Positions 11,126 through 25,096 of a stretch of DNA of 64,000 bases are shown in pieces. The stretch is from Salticus scenicus (lineage: Eukaryota; Arthropoda; Arachnida; Araneae; Salticidae). The stretch lies in NCBI GenBank assembly GCA_963930645.1, contig OZ005648.1, positions 276,069,507 through 276,133,506 of the forward strand, written 5' to 3'. The notes beneath the pieces were generated by a model, which ran no database searches, was not told where the DNA came from, and saw only the letters and a program-made list of their open reading frames with translations. Within the stretch, counting starts at the first letter, position 1, and the number at the start of each line of letters is the position of its first letter. The translations under genes were made by a program, and so were the position numbers.

Positions 11126-12226
11126 TACCTGATGGCATTTTCTTTCTGATAAGACGAAAAAAAAAAATGATATTTCTACGAGAAAAAACAAAAAGATACT
11201 TCTATGAGAGAGAGAAAAAAAAAGAGATCAAACATAGTTATGAATCGGATTCTGAAAACATATTATTGGAACCATGCGTGTATGTATCATAAAAAAGAAA
11301 GTTTTTCAATGCTATTTGTATCACGCATTGAAAGCATCTACTCTTTTTAGTTTCATAAACATTAAATATATGAATATTTATGGCTTAATTCTATAAGTTA
11401 TTTTATGTGAATGGACGTAAAATGTTCTGTGTTTTCCTTTAAGAAATGACTTTTTATGAGTCATGAGTCATGAGTTATGAGTCTTCATTTTATTTATAAT
11501 AAACTTAATATTCTTCGAAATGTATATATATAATATGCAGGAAGGAGGCCTAAAAATATTTCCCGTGTTTTCAACATAAATGTAAAATAAACTGTACAAG
11601 AATGTTATTGTTGTTTGTACTACAACGCTTTTTATAACAAAATGTTTTGTTTAGGCAAATATGAAAGAAAAAATGTATTTTTTTTTTTCTGTAGCTCTGA
11701 TACTGAAGTAGTGAAGACGCAAATGCCGCATGTAATCCACTATGTGTACTTCCCGGCTTTTCTCTCCCTCTTACATTTTCGCAGTCTTCGATCATCAAAT
11801 CCCATGTACACATGGGAATGGGAGGTATGCACTATGGGGAAATTTATTTATATAATTAATCATTACCTAATGTATTTTTTTTTTAATTCCGTTTTCAAAT
11901 TCGGAAAATTTCCAGCCATTAAATGAGCACTCTTTTTACTAAAGAATATTGTTTAAAACTTCATTACTTTAATTTTGAGTTTAAAAAATACGAAAAAATA
12001 AATAAGTGCATTTTTCATTTAATCGTTCTGAATTTTTTGAATGTGAAAACGTAAAAAAAAAAAAAAAAAAAAAAAAAACTTTTCCATAGAATTACGTGGG
12101 ATTTTGTGACCGGAGAAGGGGGCATTGTCAAAGGGCGAGAGAGGAATCTGAGAGAAAAAATGAATTCAATTAGTTTATCTTTAGGATGTGGTTTGGGCTG
12201 TAGGTTTGGGATGTAAAAGTCATATA
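11126..12226. other. Non-coding spacer
   Basis: No recognised gene. It holds A-rich and GAGA tracts (11155-11225), short repeats of GAGTCATGA/GAGTTATGA (11458-11482) and a long A-run (about 12052-12079). The overlapping frames at 11571-11926 are not recognised. Confidence 0.5.
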
Positions 12227-13218
12227 CAGGGTAGCTATAATGAAACTGACAGTGCTTACAGTATTCTGTAGTACAATCGAATTTTAACAATGGCACCAAA
12301 GTTTGTAGGAAGATGGAGGAATAAGGATTCCACACACACACACACACAAATAATAATAATAATAATAGACTTTAGTCTCTGCATATTTCAACTCTTCACA
12401 AACCAGAACTGTGAAAGATGTATTCTGTCAGCTTATATAATTTTCCAAATGCTTTTGATCAGAACGTTGTAATTAGAAAAGACTTTGTAAATAGCATAAC
12501 ACAGTGTAATTAACCTTAAGGACACTTAAACAGAAAAATTCTTTGTTTTTGTAAATGACTGATGCCCTTTGTCGCGTGGGATTCAATATTTGACAGAAAT
12601 TGTATTTTTATTTATTTATTTATTTATTTATTTTTTATGCAATAAACAACGGGGGAGGCTTAATATCTACAGACGGGCTCTTTCAGAATTGCAAATATTC
12701 GTGTAATATTTGTCGTCATAGCCCCTTTTTGGAGGTTGAAATATCTCAAAAATACTGAATAGTGGTGAGTGGCCTCCTTCTGTCTTTGAATCTTTGAATC
12801 TTGAATAATAATAATACTAATAATAATTTTAGTTCCAAAATTTACTGCTAGGAGAATACGTGATGCAGTTTTTCTAAGTAAAGCTTTTCTCATGGATAAA
12901 TTAGTGTGGTGTCTCTATTTCAGAATAATAAAAAAATAAAAGCGGTACATAAAAAATAAGTGCACTCTCATCAATTTTAAATTATAAATTGCAACATAAG
13001 CTTTACTTAGAAAAACATCATCACACATTCTCTTATGAGTAAATTTTGGAACTTAAAACTTATTATTATTATTATTATTGTTGTTGTTGTTGTTGATGTT
13101 GTGGAATCCTTCTTCCCCATCTTGTTTAACCTTCCTACAAACTTTGGTGTCATTCTTGCGATTAGATTGTACTACAGAACACTGTAAGCATTGTCAGTTT
13201 AATTATGGTTACCCTACA
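12227..13218. mobile_element. Long inverted-repeat element with CAGGGTA-type ends
   Basis: The left arm starts CAGGGTAGCTATAATGAA after TA (12225-12226). The right arm reads inward TAGGGTAACCATAATTAA. The arms run about 105-125 bp and share AAACTGACA(G/A)TGC and the AAACTTTGGTG complement. A second inner pair, about 12812-12893 against about 12990-13085, is also inverted and shares TTCCAAAATTTACT and TTTCTAAGTAAAGCTT. (CA)n, (AAT)n and (GTT)n runs sit at arm junctions. No transposase is seen, so this is a non-autonomous foldback-like element. Confidence 0.7.
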
Positions 13219-16200
13219 TAATACAACATTGTATGCATTTCACAAAACAAATGCTTTTTAATTGCTTATCTTGCAATTTTAATATTCCAGGTTACAGCGC
13301 CATTTTTTGAGAAAAATCTGGTACTAACTTTTTTATTGCATGGAAAATTGCACTCGGGCGTCGATTACTTTATTTTATGTTAAGTTTAAAAGGAATAGAG
13401 GACCTTTAGTTCACCATGTATTATTATTAATTTATTATAAAAAAAATACATCAGTAATATTGCATTTAATACTTTTAACACATGAAAATTCTTTTACATG
13501 CTCTCTTTTTTGAAACTTTTTTTTTTTTATGTAGTTTTTAAATTTTTCTTCATTTTGTGTTTCTGAAAAACTCTTAGCAAAGTTTGATTCATATACATAA
13601 CTCACTATAAAAACACAAATGGGAATTTATACGTATTTTAAGAGAATATTTATGTATATAAACAAAAATATGTAAATATGTTTTAGTTTTATAATTTATT
13701 TAGTCACATCTTTTCTTATTTATCGTATTACATTACAAGCTAAAAAAAAAAAAAAAACTATTGATTTTTTTTTTAAGGCTATCATTATTCCCTGTATTTA
13801 TCAGAAGAAAGTAGTACGTTCGCAAAAATTTTCGACTTTCAGTTTCCAATGGATTTACCCTATTTCAGAGATCCATGACATAATTCGCCTATCATTAGAA
13901 AATATCTGTCTGCCAGCGTGTGTATGACAGACTTTTTTCTCTAACTGTAATTCAAAAACTAATGAACGAAATTAAAAAAAAATGCATACAGTTGTACCTT
14001 GACATAAACTAGCAACTTTCAACTTTGTGTACAAATCTTCTAACAAGTTACGCTGTCAGCCCGTTTTAAAATGAAATTTAAAATGGCAGTATAGACAAAA
14101 TTTCCTATATAATCACATAGCTGGAATTATTTTTGATCAGTCACTCTGGATATTCCTCCCCCCCTCTCCTAAGGAGGAAGTATCCTTCTGTGGGTGTAAA
14201 TTTTCAATTTTCTATACGAGTATTTTCAAAATAATAATAATAATAATAATAATTTTAAAACGATGGGTTGAACTATAGGAAAGTTATCAATTGATTTCAT
14301 TAAAATAAATGTATAAATAATAACAATTATTTTGAAAAAAATAATATTTTCCTAAACTGACTTATTTCACCATTAAGTATTATATATATTTTTAGAAGAA
14401 AATCGTTTGCATTCATGATGGGAAATAATTTTAATAACTAATTTCTTTGAGTAATTTTGGAAAGAAAAATACAGATGAAAGTTTTGTGCTGGCTCCAATA
14501 TACTAATTTTATCTAAATACACTAATTTATATTTTACTAATTTTTGTTCTTCATACACGTGCCTTACTAAAACAAATATTGTAAGTATGATAAAAAATAA
14601 TATGGTATGGCTCCCATACAACATTTTCTTACCTACCAGTAAAATGTTATTAACAACTCCGTATTCACACTTATCTATTGCATTCCTTTACTACACAAGG
14701 AAAATATAGTGTAATGGACATAGACATGGCATAAATTAGTAAACCACTTCTATGAATTACACCCGATCGATAAAAATGCATGTCATCGTTGTTTTTATTT
14801 TATTTTATTTAACTTTTATTTATTTATTTTGTAGTTCTCTATAATATGTAAAGGTTGCATACGCACCACACAGAACACTTAAATGTAGCATAGTTAAAAA
14901 TAAAATAAAATTTGTAACATAACTTGAAATACAATTTGAACCATTTACAGATCTAGATTCTAAAATATCAGACTTCTTTTGCGTGGATTTGTATTCTCAT
15001 AAGATATTATATAATAAACACATATTTATGCACATAAAAATATTTGTTAGTTTTATTATGTTTAGTCTTACCTAAAACTGATAAAAATACGTTTACGAAA
15101 AAATATTTCTCTAGACCATAAAGTACTTCATTTGTTTTATGTATGTGTTCATCCATTTGACTGATCTCATAAAATTTTAAATAATATAATCATATGAAAT
15201 AATCATTTGAAATAATATAATCATTGAACTCTCTGGTAATGTCTGTTTTTCAGTTGATGCTGTTAACAGACATATTCACATATAGAAATTCTAAATAAAA
15301 ATAAGAATAAATTGATAATTCTTATAAAAACTATTATTATGTGGGATAAATTTTGAAATTTTTAGCAAAGGTAGAAGCTTTCGCTTCTTTCAGAAAAGCT
15401 AGGGATGTTTTCAGAGAAACTGGCCGGGTTTGGTAGTTAAACTAGTTTTAAACAATTTTCGTACTATTTTAAAATAATTTTGAACGCGTTGGTTTTCAAA
15501 TAATGTAAACTTTTACAAGTTTCAATACTTTGAGATTTAAAAGTTTAAGATAAATTTAATACCTACTAAAATGCAACTAGCATAAATTTTAGAAACTTTT
15601 ATACAAAATCAAAACTAAGAGTGCATTCACATTACTTTTGCCCGTTCTACCATAAACGAGGTTCACCTCCATACAAGTAAATCCAAAATAGTTCAAGCAC
15701 TATGATTTAGCCTCTAACGAAGTAAACTGGAATTTCAACTAAAGCATCCCCCTCCATAAAAATATGTTTAAAGCATTCTTCTATCATACGTAAATAAGTA
15801 GGTAATTGAAAACAGAAACATTTTTGAAGCCCGCTTTCAAAAGAAACAAACTTTAAAAGGAATCCTGTTATAGATTCAGATTTTTGATACTGAATAAAAT
15901 ACCTTACGTAGAAACTATAAACCATTTACCCCAAAATTTTCTGAATGAATTTACATATTTTTATAATAACTTTTGTTAAAATATTGTTATATATGCACAT
16001 ATGCAGTGGAGTATCCAGTACAGCATTTAGAAAAAGTTAAAAATAAAACCCGAGAAATGCACATAAAATTATTATAAACATACGTTTGGTAATATTTCCA
16101 TGCACATTCTGCCCTTATATATTCATTAAACTCTTGTTGTGGCGACCGTTAATCAGTTTTAAATCTGAAGAAAATTTTAGGTAAGCAGTATAACTATTAT

Positions 16201-16983
16201 TATTTTCTTCGAAATTAATAAGAAGACGAATTCGTATGTGCGTCCATATACAACAAAAAATAAATAGTAGGCACAGAATTTCCGGAAACTACCACGCTGT
16301 AGCGAAATTTTAAAATATATATTAGTTTCGTTACCTTTGAATTAATTTAATACATTTTATATAATCACCCCTTATGGCTATTAATATGTACGAATTCTTT
16401 TGTGTTTCCCTATAAAAGAAGTTTGAGAAATACACATACAGGTATTATTTCTCATATTGATCTACTTTAGTAAATTAATGTAAGACATGTAAGTTTTATG
16501 TATTAAACCATGCATCATTAATAGAAAAAACTTAAGCCTTATCACTATGACCTGGGGTCTAGGAAGACCCCAGACACTTTTAACCTGCTGAAAAAAATAC
16601 ACATCGAAAATTATAGAGGTCATTAGTGGCATCTGATCTCAAGATGTGTTACTTGAGAGTAAAAATACAATTGCACGGGATCAAATCACGGGGTCAAAAT
16701 ATCAAGGGTGGTTTAAATATTTTCATCTAAAATATAAACGTTCCATTTCTAGTACACAGTGATAGGGCTAAATGATTTAAATACATAAACAGTAATTACT
16801 GTAATTTCTATACTCCTGAAAAATAAAAATCTATGTAGTTTTTTTTTTTTTTTTTGAAGATGCCTCGTAACATGATAACCCAAATGCCCAGAGTTTTAAT
16901 AGTACTGCATGTCAAATAACTTGAGTCCATGTATTTTTTAAGAAAAAATATTTTTTCTCTATAACCCTGTAACGGAACTACTA
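13219..16983. other. Non-coding AT-rich spacer
   Basis: No gene seen. It contains A/T-runs, an (AAT)n run near 14232-14250, a small inverted repeat around a C-run (GGATATTCCTCC / GGAGGAAGTATCC, about 14147-14181) and a perfect 8-bp-stem hairpin at 16553-16572 (TGGGGTCT-agga-AGACCCCA). Open frames at 14373-14624, 15707-15925 and 16808-17035 (minus) carry no recognisable domain. Confidence 0.5.
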
Positions 16984-17155
16984 TTAACACGTTATTCGCC
17001 ATGTCAGTCATATGTGTCTGACGCATTTTTAACACGCATTTTTAACTAAGAAATAACCCTAAAAGGAATATGATATACGCCGAGTAATTATTAACACGTT
17101 AATCGCCATGTCAGTCATATGTGCCTGACGCATTTTTAACACGCATTTTTAACTA
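16984..17155. repeat. 107-bp spaced direct duplication of a MITE end
   Basis: About 65 bp beginning TTAACACGTTA(T/A)TCGCC at 16984 is repeated at 17091 with very few differences. The second copy is the left part of the TTAA MITE below; the first is a lone extra left end. Confidence 0.8.
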
Positions 17156-17222
17156 AATTGTCTAATAAAGTTTCCATGGCCCATGTGAAAATTTTTCTGA
17201 TATTATCGTGGCGATTAACGTG
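17095..17222. mobile_element. TTAA-flanked MITE (piggyBac type)
   Basis: Both ends abut TTAA (17091-17094, 17223-17226). The left end CACGTTAATCGCCATG pairs with the right end, read inward, CACGTTAATCGCCACG. The size of 128 bp and lack of an ORF fit a piggyBac-type MITE. Confidence 0.8.
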
Positions 17223-17226
17223 TTAA

Positions 17227-18452
17227 TCCTACATTCGCAAAAATGTGTATATGTTGTGTGATGGTATCCTTTAACATACTCACCAATTTTTAGTTAAATA
17301 GAATAAAAGCCTATACGCAGTCATATTCTGGATACACTCACATACGGATAAATACAAACTAGGTGTCACAAGAACACAAATTGTAAGTATATTGTAACAT
17401 AACTTAAATATTCTCTTTGTTTAGGTAATCCCAGAACTCCAGAAGACGAAAATTAAAATATAAGGTGAACATTTTTGTATATTGATTTTATGTCTACGTT
17501 TAGTCCATAAAAAAGAACCGTCTGTCAATCAAAGATTTAATTAAGAAATCGTCTCTTGGTAAAATTGTTTAAAATGTATGTTTATAAGATAAAGAAAAAT
17601 ATTGCTTGGATTTCATCTAACAATATCTTAATGTTTATTCGTTATTTGATATTAAGTATTATATTTAATTATGCGTTAAAAATAATATTAAAATACTCAG
17701 CTTTTCGAATTTTATGACAGTTTTGGTGCAACCGTGGACACTCAGATATTATTGGATAATAGTCAAACTTTGCACAACGTTTAAATAACATTTATGTCAG
17801 CTGTTTCTTACTATTAAACAAAGAGAAACATTTATATACGAGTTATAAATAAAATTAAAATAATAAAATTTTGGATATTTTGGATCAAAAGTGGACCCTC
17901 AAAATACATTTCAAAAAATTCAAAACTCGGTTTTTCTTATTGAGTATAAAAAGACAACTTTTGGCCGCTATTACATTTTGAAATTAAAAAAGGAAGTTTT
18001 TTCACTGCCACTTAAGTAGCATGTATGAGTGAATGCGATAAATGATGAAAATAATGATAGCTTGAGGAAGAATCCAATATCGATATTTTTTTGGTGTTAT
18101 TTTAGATCCAGTTTGGATATTAGAGGTCAAGTTTTAGCATTTCCCATAAAAATGTCATTTATTTTTATGACGGGTGGATCCAATGAAAAGAAACTATTTA
18201 CAAACTCCAAGAGAATTTTTAGAAAAAGATTAAGGGTTTCTAATGTGAAGATATATTTAAAAAGAAAAGAAAAGAAAAGAGAGAGAGAGGAAAAAAAAAA
18301 AAAAAAGCTATATACTGCCATCTATGCACTGCTAACGAAATAATCGATTGTATCTAGCCAATCTAAAGTGCTACTTCGAAAGCAGTCAAGGCGATTAATA
18401 GCTGAATATGAAAAAATAAAAAATAATTAAATGTGGGCAAAAACCTGCTTAA
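17227..18452. other. Non-coding AT-rich spacer
   Basis: No gene is recognised. The overlapping frames at 18029-18343 (plus) and 18127-18321 (minus) run over a purine tract (18258-18306) and are not supported. Confidence 0.5.
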
Positions 18453-18674
18453 CCCTTTGCGGCGCAAGACAATTTCAAACATTTAAATTATACTGTCACC
18501 GGAATTCATGAACTAAATGAAACTAAAAGAAATTTTAAATTTTAAGGTTTAAAAAACCGGCCTTTTCTGATATGTTATAAACGTGAATTTTTACTAAAAA
18601 ATTTCCGGGCTGAAATTTTGCAGCTGGATCTTAAATTTTGCGTCCTCGCAGCAAGGACAGCGCGCGTTAAGGGG
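18453..18674. mobile_element. TTAA-flanked MITE, CCCTTTGCG ends
   Basis: TTAA at 18449-18452 and 18675-18678 flank ends CCCTTTGCGGCGC and, read inward from the right, CCCCTTAACGCGCGC. The inverted repeat is imperfect but GC-rich against an AT-rich background. No ORF. piggyBac-type by target site. Confidence 0.65.
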
Positions 18675-19769
18675 TTAAAAAGCATAGACTAGATCTTATA
18701 AAAACGTTTAAACTATTTTACAGTTCAGGGTTTTATTTACTGAATATTTTTTGTAATGTTATACTAAAGGGAAATAATCTAAAAACCGCTTATAAAATCG
18801 TAGCTTGTACTTTTAAAAGTTTTCGTAAATAAACAATAAAGAAGAGAACGAAAAAATTTGACTTAAGATCATATATATATATATATTATAAGATTTTTTT
18901 TTCCAGTTTTCAAATTAGTAGTTATATACTGTTTGTGTTATAAAAGGGTTTGTTTTCCTTTTTTTTCTTTCTTTTCTTTTTTTTTTTTTTTTTTCTTTAT
19001 TAAAACCGTGTTATAACAGTTAAACAGAAAGGTTTAAAAAAAAAACAGGTAGTTATATTCCCTAAAATTTTCTAAAAACCAGTTCATAACACAATGATTA
19101 AATATAAAGCAAATTCACTATTTTAAACATAATCAAGAATATTTTTTACTTTATGGTATAAGGTTTACATCATTTATCAAATAATGCCAATTATTAAATT
19201 TTAGAAAACCAATAAGCCCTAAGAAAAAAAAAAAAAAAACTTGGTAAAATAGGGTATATGTTTCATTATTTTCTTTCACACATTTAGACAATAATCTTGC
19301 TGCGATTTCTTACTTAATTCAAATACACTAACTTAAGAATTGATTTATCTATTAAGACCTTCTCTTCGCGTCCATCTGATGTTTGTACGTGGTGAATGCC
19401 CATAAATAATTAATACAATGCTTACTTTAATGAGAGTTTCACAACATCGTACGCTATCTGCTTCACCCCTTTAATTTGTTGACATCAAACATAATAATGG
19501 AGAAATATTCTATTTGGGACCCTAACAACTTTTCTCTCTCTTAATGTAAGGATTGTTTTAACAGCCGCTTCCATTGCTAGGAATATTGTGTTTTCCGTGC
19601 TTAAAATCGCTTTTACCCATTAAACATTATAATGGACTCTGATCACTTTCACTAAAGCTGTCTTTAATGATTTTGGTTATTTTTATACCTCACTCTTTGT
19701 CTTCATCTTTAATTGTTAATATATTGATCCCTCTAGAAAAAAAAAAAATCATAACACACGCGTTTAAAA

Positions 19770-19816
<47 letters not shown>

Positions 19817-19919
19817 TAACTTTTGTAACGAATTTATGAGTTTAAAGATAAGAAAAGCAAAAAAGGAGAATCGCAAACCAATGCGCAGAATTGCAGCAAA
19901 AGTAAATGCGAAAATTAAA
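18675..19919. other. Non-coding spacer with (TA)n
   Basis: No gene. T-runs near 18960-18995, A-run near 19224-19241, (TA)n at about 19774-19814. Confidence 0.6.
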
Positions 19920-20126
19920 TATAGGAATAGATTATCAATGAATAAAATAAATTATCAATGAATAAAATGGAATACCCCCACCCAAAAAAAAAAAAAAAAC
20001 ACTGAAACTTCTCTTTCACTCCTACACTGAGGGGTCCTCCCTGATGAAGACTTCAGTGTTTTGGGGGGTTTTATTCCATTTTATTCATTGATATTTTATT
20101 TTATTCATTGATAATCTATCCCTATA
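19920..20126. mobile_element. Small inverted-repeat (hairpin) element
   Basis: Arms beginning ATAG(G)GAATAGATTATCAATG (left, about 19920) and AGGGATAGATTATCAATG (right, read inward) continue through two ATCAATGAATAAAAT units and a C/G run, then CACTGAA. The loop is short. No ORF. The superfamily cannot be assigned. Confidence 0.65.
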
Positions 20127-21367
20127 TATATATATATATAATATGTATCTCATATATTAAATATGTAGCTATTTTCATTTTAAACATGCAGCATGATAAT
20201 AATTAATACATACTCATAGATATATTCATTGAACTACAATTTTCGAAAAAATATGTTATAGATTATAATGAAAATATTTGAAATATAAAAGAAAATTAAA
20301 TATAGAAGAAAACTAAATTTCCTTTTAAACGGCTTTTCTGTTCTCCCAGATTTTGTTACCAAAAGGGAAAAGGTTTTTTACAAAGAAAATTCCTTTTATC
20401 ATACCAAATGTCAAAAGCAATTTTCTGAACAGTTTATTTACGCTGCGAAGTTTTTCAAATAAATTCTTTTAGAAAATAAACATAAGAATAAATAAATAAA
20501 TAACGTTAAAATTACTTTAAAAACCTTACTGGAAACGTACTAAACTTAATAAAAACTTACGTAATTTTACTTGCTAAACACTGAGTAATGAAAGATATAC
20601 ATCATAAATTAATGCTTTTTTTTGCATTTACTAGTATGATTTAAATGTACTGACGAAAAAAATAAACAATTGCGTGAGTTTTCCATTTCTTATTTCACTC
20701 ATTAATTAAAAAATGATTAAAATTTAAGAATAAAATTTCGATGGTACATTAGATATAAAATCATTAATCAAACTTTATGTAACTTTAACATAAGGGATAA
20801 TTTTTAAATTAGTATTAATTTGAAATTTCACAAATGTAAGCTTTGAGAGAAACAAAAAAATTGAACTGAAAGGCTGTAAATTACAAATATGAAAGAAGTT
20901 AATTACAAATAGATAAAGACCCACATACCTCTATATGTTAAAATAAAATCGTTAATTCTTGTAATAATTTTTCTTTTCTACCTTTTTCTTCATTTTTTTT
21001 TTTTAAATAGTTGAATATCTTTAAATAAATATATATACATATGCATACGAACATGAAAATGCGATATGTTCATTATAAAAATTTTTACTGAGATTTTCAT
21101 TATTCTGCCTGTGTACATGATTTTCAAAATGATAATTATATTTTTTCAAGAAGTCCGTTATGGAACAAAAATAAAAGTGAATACAAAAGGAGAAATTGGG
21201 TGTTGATTTAACGTTTTAGACATCATGTATACCTCCATCTATAAGTAATAAATGAATCCTTAACATAGTTTCCTGTTTACTTTTATTTTCTAAAAATGTT
21301 TAAATTATGCATTTCGTTTCAATATATATATACTAAAGCTATATAAAATTCGATTAATTTTATATAA

Positions 21368-21406
<39 letters not shown>

Positions 21407-22084
21407 TAACTAAATATATATTTTTTTCTAACTAAAAATAACTAATATATATATTATATATTTTCTATTATAATAAACATACGATCCAAACTTTATTATC
21501 ATATGTTTAAAAATTTGCACAGCAGTATAATATTATTAGATTTTAAAAATACAACTTGCATCGATGAAGCAAAGTTAAAAATATGATGCATCGATTTTTA
21601 AAAAATAGTGCGGGTTTTGAAATATTTGAATGATAGAGGAGGTTGCTATCACCACACATATTTTTTTTTTCATCTATAGAAAAAGTGAGAGATACAATGA
21701 AAATGATAGATGTTGAATTTTAAGGGTGGGATTTTTGTCACTAAAAGTATGGAAAAAGTATTGATTTTGACACTTTTTTCCTTTTAAAATAGTAGTTGAT
21801 GTGCATCGAAAACATTTTACAAAATATTTTTGTGCGTTCCTAAGCTACACTTACATACAAATAGAAAATACTCTTTAATCTTATGAAACGAGGCCCAGCT
21901 TTACATCCATCGAAAAACAACTTGTCCCCCCCCCCCTCACACCACACCACAACAATTAAATTTTGGAGGTTTTACTCGTTTATAAACGTATTAGTTAAAG
22001 GTATTTAAGTTAATATGAAATATAAGCATTAATAATTTACTTTCTGATGTAATTTTAAACAAAATCTTGCGATCCACTTACTTG
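20127..22084. other. Non-coding AT-rich spacer
   Basis: No gene. (TA)n at about 21371-21404 and a C-run at about 21925-21938. The sequence is otherwise unstructured to my reading. Confidence 0.5.
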
Positions 22085-22540
22085 TAAACCAAATGTATGT
22101 CATATTTTGAAACAGGGGTAGTAAGGGTAAACAATGAAGCCAAATTTTCCAGTAGATGGGATTAACTAAGAACAGTTTTTAACCCCCCAAAAAACCGTAA
22201 CTTTAAACTTTTATCAAAATCGTTAGAGTCGTTTTCGCGAAACCAAATTTGCTGTCATATTTTGCAACGGGTGAAGTAACGCTTAGTAATTTACGTTAAT
22301 TTTCTCAAAGATAATGATAGTTTAAGTGGATTCCAAAAAATCCTTAACCTTGAAATCTTATTGTCAGATCCATTTCCGTATAAACCAAATTTCTGCCATA
22401 TTTTGCAATAGTTGTATTAAAGGTTAATAGCGACCGCAATTTTTCTTGAAAATAACGATAGGTCAGATCAGTTTTTCACCCCCCCCCCCCCCTAAAAAAA
22501 TCATTAGAGTCGTTTTTGAGAAATTTATGGCATATTGACC
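22085..22540. repeat. Diverged tandem array, about 150-bp unit, three copies
   Basis: The phrase ACCAAAT(T)T...GTCATATTTTG or GCCATATTTTG recurs near 22088, 22240 and 22387, each followed by a TAGTAA/TTAAAGG-type segment and AGAGTCGTTTT. A C-homopolymer lies at about 22479-22492. The copies are well diverged, so the array is old. Confidence 0.6.
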
Positions 22541-24981
22541 TAATTTCAGATATCAAAACAAAAATAAATTTGATATCCATATTTGGACTCTAATCAGCGA
22601 CTATAATTTAGAACATTCGCCTTTGTCCCGGCGTCAATAATTAGAGATCGCAAATCGAACGTGGGGCATTTTAAATACCACGTGATGGTTTATACAATCC
22701 ATTTTGAATCCTCACATTGTCTAAAATAACTTCGAAACAATAATCGTTTCACTTTGGATAGTTATTACTTTATACCTTTTATACACAGATATTTATTAAC
22801 ATTCTTACACTGATAGATATACATTTATACAGATATTTTTATAAAGGCTTATATAGAGATTGGCAGACATTAATTAAATTACAACAAGAATTTTTATCTC
22901 ATAAGAGATTAATTTAAATTTCTCTTATATTATGGAAAATGGACAAAACTCTAAAATAATAATAATAATAAACTTGATTATTAATAAACTTTTATCATCA
23001 ATTTTTAAAAATTATTTAATTATATTCTTATTCTTATTATCTTATCACAACTTCTTATATCGAAATATAAAATGTCAAAAACAAAAAGGATACACGCAAA
23101 ATATATATATATATATAAAAAGAAAGAAATAATGGTGGCAGTGAATTAATGATATAAACTTTTTTTTTTTTTTTTTTTTGAAAAAGGTGTTTGTGGAAAA
23201 CAAACGGGGAAATGCAATCATTTTCTCTCCTTTTACTTCTTATAAATTATCTTTCCTCCTTAATACGTTTTAGGCTGCATGGATGATTTTTTATTTATTT
23301 TTGAATGATTGCATGATACCCCAAAGAAAATAAGAAGAAACTCTTTCTAAAATTATATTTTTCTGTTGTTTAATCGCGTGACAGAAATAATTTTGTGAAT
23401 GACTTATTGGCGGAATTTAGTCAGTTTCTGAAATAAATGTTGTAGGGGCAATATAAAGTGCATTTTCCATTTAACTAAATATTATGTTAAAAAAAAAAAA
23501 AAAAAAGCTAAACAGTTCATTATGTATTGGTGTATTCCAATCTGTTTTATAATTGCAAAATTAAAAACATAGTTTTTTTTTAAATAAATAAAATGGTTAC
23601 AGTGCTCGATTTGCATTATCAAGTTTATAACCATTAAATGCTACGTAGATCCTCCATAACAAAAATGCTATTTGGACCTTATGCATAATGAGTGTATTTT
23701 TTGCATTATTGGTTGTTTGATTGCTTCTTATGACTATTTTTTGAATTTAATGTAATTAATGAATACAATTAGACCTATTTTATTTTTATTTTCTAATAAA
23801 CAAAACAAAATTTATCATTCTTATAATATATATATTTGTTTTAATAATGATAAATGCAATAATATTTATTGTACTTCATTGTATAATGCTAAATTTAATA
23901 AATGTTTTTCCAAACTTTCAACACATTTACTATTTTGTTCGGATGAAATAAGGGAATTAATTGGAGATTTTACATGCTATGAAAGAATTAGAATTTAAAA
24001 TCAACTGGCGGCTATAATTAAAGTTAATATTTTTAGCCTTACATAGGTACTGTTCTAGTAGGCATATTGCACTGGTATTTGGGATATATATTAAAAGGGC
24101 CTTGGGTGAAAAAATCTGCAATAAAAATTGATAGTTCAAATTTACCGACAGCTCTCATTTTTTCATTAATAGTACAAAGGTTGTTATTCAAATTTATAGT
24201 GGTTTAAAAATCCAATATTCAATGTTGATGCCTTAGAATGATTCGCCCCCATGCATTTTGGGATGAAAAATCGAGCTTTACTGATCAAGTACTTTATCAA
24301 AACAGCTAGTACTTTTTGAATTGCTTTGAGAAAATATTGACGTTTGAAAAACTTACAAAAGGACTTATGTCGAGGCTTGGTTTAGTAAAGGTAATTGATG
24401 ACGATAATAATTGCCACAGAAAATACATTTTAATCATTTTGCATTCCCAATATATTCATTTTGGCACGTAATTGCTATATATATATAAATATATAAGGTT
24501 AAGATATTTATAACACCTTAGCACTATTTTCGGAAAGTAATCATTTCTATACTTGCGCCAAATAAAATTAGTAGGCTGCATAAGTTTTTAAGATTTTCAG
24601 GGCGCTCTATTAGTAAATTCTTAACAAAAAAAAAAAAAAAAAAAAAAATACGGGAGAACAATATGTTTGCTAAAAGTCATTATCGTATTCTACTTCTTCA
24701 GTTTTAAATGGACTCTGATTTATGTATGATGTGTCAACGGAGAGTATAAAAAACAAAACTCTCGAATATATTCTTCTGTCAAAATTCTAAAGTGTTATCT
24801 ATAATTAGCGCCCTCAACCCCAACTCACATTTAGCCGAAGACTTTGTCATTCTGAAAATAATAGAGAAATTATAGAAATTATTTCATCAAACTTCCTCAG
24901 ACATTTGGGAAAAGATAATGACATAATCACACGTACAGGAAACGACCTATTTAAAATAATTGCTGTTTGGAAAAGAATAAG

Positions 24982-25012
<31 letters not shown>

Positions 25013-25092
25013 CATATATATATATGATAAGAAAAAAAAAACTCAAAAGTCAAAAGTCTAAATTTAATATTTTATTTTTATTTACATTTTTT
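22541..25092. other. Non-coding AT-rich spacer
   Basis: No gene. T-run near 23160-23179, A-runs near 23489-23506 and 24626-24648, (AAT)n near 24983-25008. Open frames at 22932-23132, 23759-23998, 23957-24139 and 24847-25053 are low-complexity or unrecognised. Confidence 0.5.
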
Positions 25093-25096
25093 TTAA

